From JAOTVV01 sp041602035 (lineage in GTDB: Bacteria; Gemmatimonadota; Gemmatimonadetes; Gemmatimonadales; GWC2-71-9): 64,000 nt of DNA. The stretch is from positions 1 through 64,000 of the forward strand of contig JBFIHA010000009.1 in the NCBI GenBank assembly GCA_041602035.1, read 5' to 3'. The notes under the pieces are model-generated. The model searched no databases. It worked only from the letters and a program-made list of their open reading frames with translations, and was not told the DNA's origin. Position numbers and translations under genes: made by a program. Below, piece after piece: positions 56,730 to 64,000 of this stretch; the stretch's first letter is position 1; every line of letters starts with the position of its first letter.

Positions 56730-57689
56730 CTACTGTTTCCGCTTCAGTTCCGCAAGCAACTCCTCAAGGGATCGCCCGAGGGCGCGCACGTCCTCTCTGG
56801 CACCGGCCAGCATCTCTCCAAGGAAGCCAAAGCCGAAGAGCGCCACGCCCGTGATCACCAGCACCATCACCAGGTCGAGCAGAGGGCGGAACCCGATCCC
56901 GTACCCGAACCTCAGCACCAACGCTACGATCCCGACGAGAAACCCGAGCAGAAAAAGAATCCCGCCGGACAGACCGAAGAACAGCAGGGGCTTGCGCCCG
57001 AAACGAAGCTGGAACCACACCGAGATGAGATCGATCACGCCCACGGGTATGCGACCCAAACCGAACTTCGACGTCCCGGCGCGGCGCGGATGCAGGGTGA
57101 CCGCGCGTTCGGCCACGGTATAGCCGTCGGCTGCCGCGATGACCACCATGAAGCGATGCCAATCCGGCCTGGCCGGCACCGCACCCATGACCTCGCGGCG
57201 ATATGCCTTGACCGCATTCAGGTCCGTCACTCGCACGCCGAACAGCAGCCGGCACAGCCGGTTGTAGACGCCGGACACGAACGCCTTCTCATAGTTTCCC
57301 TGCTTGGTGCCCGTGACGATGTCCGCTTCGCCCTTGCGAATCGGCTCCACCAGGTCCGGAATCTCCTTGGGCAGAAACTGGAGATCCGCCGGATAGAACA
57401 CGAAGATGTCGCCACGAGCCAGCTCTCCCGCCGTGCGGAGTGCGTCCGCAATCCCGCGCCGAGATCGATGATGTGCGACCCGCAGAAACGTGTGCTCCGC
57501 CTGGAGCCGTTCCAGGATTTTGGCCGATTCGTCCTGGCTGCCGTCGTTGACGACGACGACCTCGCAGGCATAGGGGACTGCCCGAAACGTGTCCGCGCAC
57601 TGACGCACGAACTCCGGAAGGTTGTCGGCCTCGTCGGCCGCCGGCACGAGGACGCTGACGTCGACGGACCCGTTGGAGGCGAGCGTCAT
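56730..57689 (-). CDS. GT2 glycosyltransferase with two C-terminal membrane helices
   Basis: A 319-residue GT2 enzyme starting MTLASNGSVDVSVLVPAADEADNLPEFV. The VVVNDGSQDESAKIL motif, FYPADLQFLPKEIPDLV in the DxD region and FGLGRIPVG toward the end match the ArnC/DPM-type group that forms polyprenyl-phosphate-linked sugars. Two transmembrane helices at about 236-262 and 270-295 anchor it, and a coiled-coil tail follows. It is coupled to rpoN by a four-base overlap, the position where hpf is often found in other bacteria. The sugar is unknown. Confidence 0.82.
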   Translation of the reverse strand: MTLASNGSVDVSVLVPAADEADNLPEFVRQCADTFRAVPYACEVVVVNDGSQDESAKILERLQAEHTFLRVAHHRSRRGIADALRTAGELARGDIFVFYPADLQFLPKEIPDLVEPIRKGEADIVTGTKQGNYEKAFVSGVYNRLCRLLFGVRVTDLNAVKAYRREVMGAVPARPDWHRFMVVIAAADGYTVAERAVTLHPRRAGTSKFGLGRIPVGVIDLISVWFQLRFGRKPLLFFGLSGGILFLLGFLVGIVALVLRFGYGIGFRPLLDLVMVLVITGVALFGFGFLGEMLAGAREDVRALGRSLEELLAELKRKQ

Positions 57690-59155
57690 ACGCGCTTGCG
57701 CATCCGTGCGGGGAGGATGCCCAACTGCTCCCGATACTTCGCGACCGTTCGACGCGCAATCTGAATTCCCTTGCGTTTCAGCGCCGTCACGATCGCGGCG
57801 TCGGTCAGTGGCTTCGCGACGTCCTCGTCCTGCACCAACTTGCTGATTTGCGCCTTCACGGCTCGGGAACTCGCGTCCTCCCCGGAGGTGGTGCTCACAC
57901 TGCTGGAGAAGAAGAACTTGAGGGGGTACACGCCCCTCGGTGTCTGCACGTACTTCCGACTGGTCACGCGGCTGACGGTCGATTCGTGCAGGTCGAGCAC
58001 CTCGGCCACCTCGCGCAGCGTGAGCGGTCGAAGGTGTTCCACACCTTTCTCGAAGAACTCCCGCTGGCGGTCGACGATGAAGTACATGACCCGCAACATG
58101 GTCTGTCGCCGCTGCTCGATCGCCTGAATCAGCCACGTGGCGGAATTCAGTTTTTGGGTGATGAACTCACGGTTCTCCCCCTTGAACTGCGACTTGTCGC
58201 CCGCCATATCGCGGTACACCTTCGAAATCCGCAGCCGCGGCATGCCGCCGTCGTTCAAGAAGACGCGGTATTCGCCGTCGGTCTTCTCCACCACCAGGTC
58301 GGGTACGACGTATTCATCACGCGAGCCGGCATATCGCAGCCCTGGCTTGGGCTCCAGGTGGGCTAACTCGTCGGCGGCCGTCTGCACGTCCTTGGGCGTC
58401 AGGCCGTACCGCTTGGCCAACTCCGTCCATCGGTGCCCGATCAGATCGTCGAAGGCCTCGTCGACCAGGCGATAGGTGAGTGAATCGGTCTGGTCCGCCT
58501 CTGTGAGCTGGATCATGAGGCACTCGCGGAGGTCGCGGGCGCCGACACCGGGCGGGTCCAACCGCTGGACGATGAGGAGCAGCGCAGCCGCCTCATCCAA
58601 GGTGAACGGCCGTGCGAGGGGGTGTTCGGCGACGTCCGGATCGCTCTTGCGCTGCCCAGCCGTCAGCTGGGCCAGGGCGTCCTCCCGGCGCGCCTCTGCC
58701 CCGGCCACGATCTCCTCCACCGACGCGCGTAGGTATCCGTCCTCGCCGATGTTCCCAATGAATTCCTCGCTGAGGAAGATCTGCCGCTCGTCGAGATCCA
58801 GGAGCTTGAGCTGGTCCCGCAGGTGGTCACCCAAATCGGTGGAATCGACAGCTACCGGCTGGTAGTACTCGCGCTCTTCGTATTCCGGTCGCGCACCACC
58901 AACCGAGAACCCGTCGAGCAGAATATCCTCCCAGTCGATCTCGTCGGCCTCCTCGTCCTTTTTCTCCTCCTCCGGCGCGACCTCCGGCTCTTCGGCGTCT
59001 GCCAATTCGAGAAACGGATTCGTCTCGAATTCCTGTTTCAGATGCTGCTGGAGGTCGAGCAGCGGCATGTACAGCAGATCCATCGCCTGGTAGAGGCGAG
59101 GATTCATCCGTAGCTCCTGTTTGAGCACGGCGCTCTGCTGCAGTGATTGCTTCAC
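57686..59155 (-). CDS. rpoN: RNA polymerase sigma-54 factor
   Basis: A 489-residue sigma factor that needs activator ATPases to open -24/-12 promoters. Region I is glutamine- and leucine-rich (LQQSAVLKQELRMNPRLYQAM), an acidic region follows (about 55-75), then the core-binding domain and the RpoN box ARRTVAKYRE at about 467-476. It starts at GTG 59155, overlapping lptB by four bases. Linkage of rpoN with lpt genes is common in Gram-negatives. No activator gene (AAA+ enhancer-binding protein) is in this window. Confidence 0.95.
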   Translation of the reverse strand: MKQSLQQSAVLKQELRMNPRLYQAMDLLYMPLLDLQQHLKQEFETNPFLELADAEEPEVAPEEEKKDEEADEIDWEDILLDGFSVGGARPEYEEREYYQPVAVDSTDLGDHLRDQLKLLDLDERQIFLSEEFIGNIGEDGYLRASVEEIVAGAEARREDALAQLTAGQRKSDPDVAEHPLARPFTLDEAAALLLIVQRLDPPGVGARDLRECLMIQLTEADQTDSLTYRLVDEAFDDLIGHRWTELAKRYGLTPKDVQTAADELAHLEPKPGLRYAGSRDEYVVPDLVVEKTDGEYRVFLNDGGMPRLRISKVYRDMAGDKSQFKGENREFITQKLNSATWLIQAIEQRRQTMLRVMYFIVDRQREFFEKGVEHLRPLTLREVAEVLDLHESTVSRVTSRKYVQTPRGVYPLKFFFSSSVSTTSGEDASSRAVKAQISKLVQDEDVAKPLTDAAIVTALKRKGIQIARRTVAKYREQLGILPARMRKRV

Positions 59156-60330
59156 GCGGCCGTCCCCAGACGCTCCCGAAGCCGGGTCGTGAGCGTCGGC
59201 CCAAGGTAGAGATCCGCGACCTGATCGTTGAACACGAGCTCGCGTACCGTGCCGGACACCTGCACGCGACCTTCGAACATGATGTATGCCCGGTCCACGA
59301 TGTCCAGCGTCTGCTCCACGTTGTGATCGGTGATCAACACGCCGATGCCGCGCCGACGCAAACCCGCGACGATCGATTGGATGTCGCTCACCGCGATCGG
59401 GTCGACGCCGGTGAACGGCTCATCCAGCAACAGAAACTTGGGACTCGTGACCAACGCCCTGGTGATCTCGAGCCGTCGGCGCTCACCACCGGAGAGCTTG
59501 TAGGCCCGAACGTCGTGCAGGTGCGCGATGGACAGGTCATTGAGCAGGGACTGCAGTCGCTGCTCGCGCTGGGCTTCCGAAATGGGGAGCGTTTCGAGAA
59601 TCGCTCGGACGTTCTCCGCCACCGTGAGCTTGCGAAAGACCGAGGGCTCCTGCGCGAGGTACCCGATACCGCGGCGCGCGCGCTGATACATGGGGAGCAC
59701 GGAGATGTCCGTGTCGTCCAGCAGGATGCGTCCGGCCTCCGGTCGCACCAACCCAACGATCATGTAGAACGTCGTCGTCTTGCCTGCACCGTTGGGGCCC
59801 AGGAGCCCCACGATCTCCCCTTCGTGCACGTCCAGGCTCACCTGGTTGACGACGCGGCGCCGCCGGTACGACTTCACCAAGCGTTCCGCGACGAGCGTGC
59901 TCCCGCGCGTCGTGACCGGCTCACCCGTCGCCTCCGCTGCGCGGGCGGATTCGAGGGCACGCTCCAGCAGCGCCGCCTGGGTCCGATCACGGTCCGCCGC
60001 CAGCTCCGGCCAGAGCGCCCGCGCCAGGGTGACGGACCCCAGCGCTTCCGTGCGCTCGGGGAGCGGCTCCACGATACCGGCACTGGCAAGACGCGGGAGC
60101 ACTGAATTGCGGAGGTGGCGCCGAGCTTCGTCGACCGACAGCGTCCCGCGCTGGCGCATCACCTCGCCCCACTCAATCCGGTGTAGCTCCAGAAACCGCT
60201 CGCGATAGGCGACCGAGAGATCGTCGAACACCACGACGCCGCGATCGTCGGCTGCCTGGAGCATTGCGGCCACCGCGAGGGGCAGCGAGACATCCCCCGA
60301 TCCCAGGACGGACTCCAGCCGTTCAATCAC
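59152..60330 (-). CDS. lptB: LptB-like LPS-export ABC ATPase with N-terminal winged-helix-like extension
   Basis: A 392-residue protein, against about 240 for normal LptB. Residues about 146-392 are the ABC ATPase that powers LPS transport with LptFG: Walker A GPNGAGKTT (178-186), LSGGERRR, Walker B FLLLDEPFTG and LITDHN. Residues 1-145 have no LptB counterpart. VEEARRHLRNSVLPRLASAGIVEPL-like helix-turn-helix and wing texture (about 67-90) suggests a winged-helix-like fold. The GTG start 60330 overlaps the lptA-like stop codon by four bases, which supports the long form. Its neighbours (lptA-like, lptC, kds genes) confirm the pathway. Confidence 0.88.
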   Translation of the reverse strand: MIERLESVLGSGDVSLPLAVAAMLQAADDRGVVVFDDLSVAYRERFLELHRIEWGEVMRQRGTLSVDEARRHLRNSVLPRLASAGIVEPLPERTEALGSVTLARALWPELAADRDRTQAALLERALESARAAEATGEPVTTRGSTLVAERLVKSYRRRRVVNQVSLDVHEGEIVGLLGPNGAGKTTTFYMIVGLVRPEAGRILLDDTDISVLPMYQRARRGIGYLAQEPSVFRKLTVAENVRAILETLPISEAQREQRLQSLLNDLSIAHLHDVRAYKLSGGERRRLEITRALVTSPKFLLLDEPFTGVDPIAVSDIQSIVAGLRRRGIGVLITDHNVEQTLDIVDRAYIMFEGRVQVSGTVRELVFNDQVADLYLGPTLTTRLRERLGTAA

Positions 60331-61592
60331 GGCCGCCTCTGCACGATGGGCTCCAGGTACAGCCCGTCCGCCTGGTCCACGATGTCGACGCGGTCCAATT
60401 CGTCGTCTACGAAATAGGCGGAGATCTGCCGCCCCCGGGCGTAGTTGATGGCCGGCGGATCGTCACCGCTCTCCGGATAGACGTGATACAGCGATCGCGC
60501 GTTCCCTCGTGCGCGCAACAACCACAGGCCCCGTTCACCGGACTCGTGGTCGCCGAACTTGGCGACGAGCGAATCCCCCTCGAGCCAATCCTGGATGCCG
60601 GCAACGGAATCGACCATGGTGGTGGCGCGCGCACGGCCGAAAGCACGGATCTCCGTGAGCACTTGATCTGGTGCATCCAGAGCGAGCGAATCGCCCTGAA
60701 TGGTCTGTTCGGCCGAGATCGCGCGAGGGCGGGTTCCCGACCCCCAAACCGTCCCGCCCTGGAGCCGGTCGTCGTCGATATCGAACTGGATGGTATCGCC
60801 AACGGCACGCCACTCCGCACTCATGGCTTCGCCCTCTCCTTGCGCCTGCACCCACGTCAGCGCGTCGTCGACGAGCCCGAACGCGATCCGTCGGCCACGG
60901 ATCGTGTACCCGGTCGAGTCGCGGCCCCTCGCCTCTGCCTTCCCGACCAGCACACCACCGCCGCCGTCGAGATCGAGCGCCGCACTGTCGCCCTTGGCCG
61001 CGAGATCGTCCCGATCGATCGTGACGTCTCCGGCAGCCCATGCCAGACTCCCGCCGCGAAGCCGCACCCGCTCACCGCGAATGACATACGCGGCCTCCGA
61101 CCGGCGACGTCGGCTGCGATACTCGACCGTCGGCCGCCTGATGGCGAACAGCTCTGCGGTGTCTCGCAGGCCCGGCGCCTCTCGGTAGTACGTGAGCTGT
61201 GGGCCGGTGAGGATTGACCCCGATCGCGTGTCCTCGAGCCGCACCGACCCGAAAGCCTCCAACCGCTCGTCACTGGGGAAGTACCGCGCCGAGGCTGCGT
61301 CGAGCACCGTCACCGAGTCGCGAAACCGCACCGATCCGACGAACTCGAGCCGGTCGAGCTCGGGATACCACGCGAGACTGTCGGACCGGATGATGGTATT
61401 CTGTCCCGCACAGCGAATGATGACGCCGCCCCGCAAGAACTGGTGCACGCGCCCGCCGCCCATGTCGTAGTGTCTACCCTCGCCCGCCGACTGCAGCACG
61501 GGATTGCACGTACGGGAGAACTGGGCCGCGGCCGGCGAGGCCCCAGCGCCGATCAGCGCAATCGCCATAGCGAAGCCCCCGATCCGTCGCAC
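60327..61592 (-). CDS. lptA: LptA/OstA-domain periplasmic protein
   Basis: A 421-residue protein with a signal peptide (FAMAIALIGAGASPAAAQ). Long stretches of short beta strands of the OstA/LptA type follow, with repeated blocks such as IIRSDSLAWYPELDRLEFVGSVRFRD and the second repeat around GLVDDALTWVQAQGEG. LptA bridges the periplasm in LPS transport. At about 420 residues it is more than twice the length of E. coli LptA, so it may contain several OstA modules. The N-terminal part carries two cysteines. It starts at GTG 61592, six bases after lptC stops, and its stop codon overlaps lptB. Confidence 0.82.
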   Translation of the reverse strand: MRRIGGFAMAIALIGAGASPAAAQFSRTCNPVLQSAGEGRHYDMGGGRVHQFLRGGVIIRCAGQNTIIRSDSLAWYPELDRLEFVGSVRFRDSVTVLDAASARYFPSDERLEAFGSVRLEDTRSGSILTGPQLTYYREAPGLRDTAELFAIRRPTVEYRSRRRRSEAAYVIRGERVRLRGGSLAWAAGDVTIDRDDLAAKGDSAALDLDGGGGVLVGKAEARGRDSTGYTIRGRRIAFGLVDDALTWVQAQGEGEAMSAEWRAVGDTIQFDIDDDRLQGGTVWGSGTRPRAISAEQTIQGDSLALDAPDQVLTEIRAFGRARATTMVDSVAGIQDWLEGDSLVAKFGDHESGERGLWLLRARGNARSLYHVYPESGDDPPAINYARGRQISAYFVDDELDRVDIVDQADGLYLEPIVQRRP

Positions 61593-61597
61593 GACGC

Positions 61598-62140
61598 CTA
61601 CCGCCGTTCCCCTCGCTCGGTGATTCGGCCCTCGCGTGGCCGCACCGCCTCGACCTGTCGGAAATCGGGATCGGCCGTGAATCCGTCCCCTTCGAGATGG
61701 CGGTCGGGTGAATCGAAGACGAAGGTCGACGGCCCCGAGATCTGCTCGTTGGTGCGGTCGTACCGCAGGATCTCCGTGGTGAGCCTACGGTTGTCGGGGG
61801 TTGTCGCGATCACGTTGCTCCGCGCCTCCATACTCCCGCTCCGCCACTCGTAGCGACCCTCGTCTGCCGTGACGGTGGAGGACAGTGCTCCCAGCGCAGA
61901 GAAAAATTCCACGCGGACACCGACGAGATCGGCGATCTGCGTCGGCTGATAGAAATACACGGTGTCAGAGTACAACCGGATGCGTTTTATCCCCTCGATC
62001 GTGATGAGGTACGTCACGCCGTACAGCACCTGGTCGGCCGTATCGCGAAGGGCCGCCGACGTTGGGGGGGGCTTCCCCTCGTCGCACGCCCACGTCGCGG
62101 TGGCGGCCGCGACGACCAGCAGCATAGCCCTAGCGCGCAT
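61598..62140 (-). CDS. lptC: LptC-family LPS transport protein
   Basis: A 180-residue protein with a hydrophobic N-terminus (AMLLVVAAATATWAC) that ends in a lipobox-like cysteine, so a lipoprotein or signal-anchored form is possible. A beta-rich domain follows that fits the LptC (YrbK) fold (IKRIRLYSDTVYFYQPTQIADLVGVRVEFFSALG; VTADEGRYEWRSGSMEARSNV). LptC links the inner-membrane LptB2FG to LptA. ATG 62140 was chosen because it begins the hydrophobic segment. An upstream start at 62284 lacks conservation. It overlaps kdsC by 11 bases. Confidence 0.85.
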   Translation of the reverse strand: MRARAMLLVVAAATATWACDEGKPPPTSAALRDTADQVLYGVTYLITIEGIKRIRLYSDTVYFYQPTQIADLVGVRVEFFSALGALSSTVTADEGRYEWRSGSMEARSNVIATTPDNRRLTTEILRYDRTNEQISGPSTFVFDSPDRHLEGDGFTADPDFRQVEAVRPREGRITERGERR

Positions 62141-62693
62141 GGGTCGGCTCACTGTCGCGCTCGGCCAGGTACCGCTGGACCATAGGCTCCCACTCCCCCC
62201 GCGCTTTGAGCAGCGCCTCACAGAACTCCCGCACGGCCCCGTGGCCCCCGCGTGCACGGGTCGTGTGCTGACAAACGGCGGCAACCTCCGGAGCGGCGTT
62301 GGCCACCGTTACCGGCAGCGCCACCCGGCGCAGCACCGGCAAGTCGGGGAGATCGTCACCCACGAACGCCGCCTCGCCCATGCCGACGCCGTACTTGGCC
62401 AGGAGGGCCTGAAACGGCTCGAGCTTTCTGGCCGCGTCGTCCTGCACGAGATCGTCGATCTCCAGTTCGCCCATGCGCCGCGTCGTGGCCGGCGACATCC
62501 GACCACTCACCACCACGATGCGAATGCCGGCAGCCTTGAGGAGCTTCAGGCCCACGTTGTCCTGAATGTCGAAACGCTTGAGCTCCACGGGACGCTCTCC
62601 CGCGGTTCCGATGTAGACACCCGCGTCCGTCATCACGCCGTCGACGTCGAAACCGACGAGCCGAATCCGACCAGCAACTACCGGGTCGACCAT
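62130..62693 (-). CDS. kdsC: KdsC, Kdo-8-phosphate phosphatase
   Basis: A 187-residue HAD-family phosphatase that removes phosphate from 3-deoxy-D-manno-octulosonate 8-phosphate. Motif I DVDGVMTDAG (about 16-25), motif II VVVSGR (about 60-65) and motif III AAFVGDDLPDLPVL (about 109-122) are clear, and the small size without a large cap domain fits KdsC. Start ATG 62693 matches the family length. It overlaps kdsA by 16 bases and lies just before lptC. Kdo is the bridge between lipid A and core sugars. Confidence 0.93.
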   Translation of the reverse strand: MVDPVVAGRIRLVGFDVDGVMTDAGVYIGTAGERPVELKRFDIQDNVGLKLLKAAGIRIVVVSGRMSPATTRRMGELEIDDLVQDDAARKLEPFQALLAKYGVGMGEAAFVGDDLPDLPVLRRVALPVTVANAAPEVAAVCQHTTRARGGHGAVREFCEALLKARGEWEPMVQRYLAERDSEPTHAR

Positions 62694-63505
62694 CGCGTCG
62701 CCCCCATCTCCTGGGCCGCATGCCAGACCGCAAGCGTGCGTTCGACAAGCGGCTCGAGGTCGTCCAGCGGCCACATACTGGCCGCATCACTCGATGCCGT
62801 GGCTGGCTCGGGGTGCGTTTCGAGGTAGAATCCATCGGCCCCTGCTGCCGCCGCGGCCAAGAGCAGTGGCGGCACGTCTCCTCGCTCCCCCCCGCTCGAT
62901 CCGCCGGGACCACGTCCGGGTTGCTGCACTGCGTGGGTCGCATCGAACAGCACGGCGGTGGCGGTCAGTGCCTTCATGCGCATGAGACCACGCATGTCCA
63001 CCACCAGGTCACCATAGCCGAAGAACGAGCCCCGTTCTGTGATCGCCACCGCACCACTTCCTCCTCGACGCACCTTCCGGACGGCTCCACCCATGTCCCC
63101 GGGAGCCATCCACTGCCCTTTCTTGATGTTGACCGGTCTCCCCGTCCGTCCCGCGGCCGCCAGCAAGTCCGTCTGGCGGCAGAGGAATGCGGGGATCTGG
63201 ATGGCATCGACGACGGAAGCGACCGCGTCGACCTGCGACACGTCGTGGACGTCCGTAAGGACGGGAAGTCCCGTCGCCTGTTTTACCCGCTGCAGCGCGA
63301 TGAGGCCCCGCTCGAGCCCGACGCCGCGCGGAGCCGCCACCGCAGATCGATTCGCCTTGTCGAAGCTCCCCTTGAACACGACGGCGATCCCCAGTCGTGC
63401 CGACAGCTCCACCAGCCTCGACGCGATCTGCACGTTCACGTCGTCCCGCTCGAGCATGCACGGACCGGCGATCAGCAGGGGTCTGGGCGACCACAACCCG
63501 CTCAT
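62678..63505 (-). CDS. kdsA: KdsA, Kdo-8-phosphate synthase (metal-dependent class)
   Basis: A 275-residue enzyme that condenses phosphoenolpyruvate and arabinose 5-phosphate. Motifs: FKGSFDKANRS, TDVHDVSQVDAVASVVDAIQIPAFLCRQTDLL and VNIKKGQWMAPGDM. At the N-terminus the segment IAGPC places a cysteine where E. coli KdsA has asparagine. This assigns it to the metal-dependent class, as in Aquifex. It starts at ATG 63505, two bases after the pyrG stop codon. The pyrG-kdsA-kdsC-lptC-lptA-lptB-rpoN order is a classical lipopolysaccharide and transport locus. Confidence 0.93.
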   Translation of the reverse strand: MSGLWSPRPLLIAGPCMLERDDVNVQIASRLVELSARLGIAVVFKGSFDKANRSAVAAPRGVGLERGLIALQRVKQATGLPVLTDVHDVSQVDAVASVVDAIQIPAFLCRQTDLLAAAGRTGRPVNIKKGQWMAPGDMGGAVRKVRRGGSGAVAITERGSFFGYGDLVVDMRGLMRMKALTATAVLFDATHAVQQPGRGPGGSSGGERGDVPPLLLAAAAAGADGFYLETHPEPATASSDAASMWPLDDLEPLVERTLAVWHAAQEMGATRWSTR

Positions 63506-63507
63506 GG

Positions 63508-64000
63508 CTACCCGGCGTGCGTTGCCGCGGCCGCCTGGGACGCCGCGCGGTGTTTCCGGATCTCCCGGGCCGAATGCACGAAGCTCGCAAACAGTGGATG
63601 CGGCTTCATGGGTCGGGACTTGAGCTCCGGGTGGAACTGGCAGCCGATGAACCACGGGTGATCCGGCACCTCGATCAGCTCCACAAGCGATCCGTCCGGC
63701 GAGAGGCCGGCGCACCGCAACCCGTGCTCCGCCAGCACATCCCGGTAGGCGTTGTTGACCTCGTAGCGGTGGCGGTGGCGCTCACTCACCTCGTCCGCGC
63801 CGTAGATCTGTGCCGCGCGGGTGCCGGGCCGCAGCCGACATGGGTACGCCCCGAGGCGCATCGTTCCCCCCATGTCCTTGACACTGCGCTGCGACTCCAG
63901 CAACGAAATGACGGGGTTGGCACACTCGGCCTCGAACTCGCTCGAGTTCGTCTCCGGCAGCTGGCAGACGTGCCGAGCGAACTCGATGATCGCGACCTGA
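63508..64000 (-). CDS. pyrG: CTP synthase, C-terminal part (5' end outside the window)
   Basis: The C-terminal part of the glutamine amidotransferase domain of CTP synthase, which makes CTP from UTP and glutamine. Visible on the minus strand are EFARHVCQLPETNSSEFE-like sequence, then KDMGGTMRLGAYPCRL, YEVNNAYRD and FIGCQFHPELKSRP, with the catalytic histidine and glutamate of the triad. The nucleophile cysteine lies upstream and is outside the window. The sequence continues past base 64000, so only about 164 residues are seen. It is the first visible gene of the minus-strand operon with kdsA two bases downstream. Confidence 0.95.
   Translation of the reverse strand, partial: QVAIIEFARHVCQLPETNSSEFEAECANPVISLLESQRSVKDMGGTMRLGAYPCRLRPGTRAAQIYGADEVSERHRHRYEVNNAYRDVLAEHGLRCAGLSPDGSLVELIEVPDHPWFIGCQFHPELKSRPMKPHPLFASFVHSAREIRKHRAASQAAAATHAG

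Overview
This is a GC-rich, densely packed chromosomal window from a diderm (Gram-negative) bacterium. The gene set is a lipid A pathway with a fused LpxC-FabZ, BamA, Skp, Lol and Lpt export parts, a PorV-like outer-membrane protein, and Firmicute-like items (McsA-McsB-ClpC arginine-phosphorylation proteolysis, BshC of bacillithiol synthesis). That mix fits Gemmatimonadota best. This is inferred from gene content and order, not from a database match. I see no transposase, integrase, CRISPR array or phage gene, so this is core genome.

Region by region: 1-387 holds the 3' end of 23S rRNA, 5S rRNA and a terminator hairpin. 388-1415 holds a MarR-family regulator with a cysteine-rich tail, a clear sigma-70 promoter and an overlapping palindromic operator. 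1677-6535 has an Era-like GTPase with a degraded G4 motif, a Trm112-like zinc protein, a PorV-like protein, a secreted protein, a degenerate receiver/GGDEF protein and a zinc-ribbon protein. 6657-15298 runs from prfB (with the programmed +1 frameshift) through lysS, lolC, lolD, mcsA, mcsB and clpC. 15303-24135 is the outer-membrane block bamA-skp-lpxD-lpxC/fabZ-lpxA-lpxB-acyltransferase-lpxK, continuing into a glutamate dehydrogenase and rlmH. 25983-33660 carries bshC, murJ, uvrC, a threonine synthase and larC. 33678-38075 holds two paralogous secreted TPR proteins on either side of htpX and tRNA-Gly. 38201-45106 is a run of touching or overlapping genes: DUF512 radical-SAM protein, der, plsY, gpsA, merR, surE, pcm, dedA, acyP. 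tRNA-Arg and a membrane-anchored TPR protein follow.

The strand flips at about 46.2-46.6 kb. Almost everything after it is on the minus strand, read from the right end of the window: pyrG (cut by the window edge), kdsA, kdsC, lptC, lptA-like, lptB with a large N-terminal extension, rpoN, a glycosyltransferase and a beta-propeller lipoprotein. A second minus-strand operon holds a deacetylase-like protein, a GT4 glycosyltransferase, an AglD-type membrane protein, a YfhO-type giant membrane protein, a polyprenol-phosphate mannosyltransferase and dapF. A plus-strand hexapeptide acyltransferase diverges from it. This second block looks like an incompletely described surface-glycan pathway.

The recurring theme is envelope construction: Kdo and lipid A synthesis, LPS and lipoprotein export, outer-membrane protein assembly, phospholipid precursors (plsY, gpsA), lipid II flipping (murJ) and periplasmic TPR proteins. 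It is interleaved with proteostasis genes (clpC/mcsAB, htpX, pcm). Start and stop codons overlap by 1, 4 or a few bases at most junctions, which implies translational coupling over long operons.
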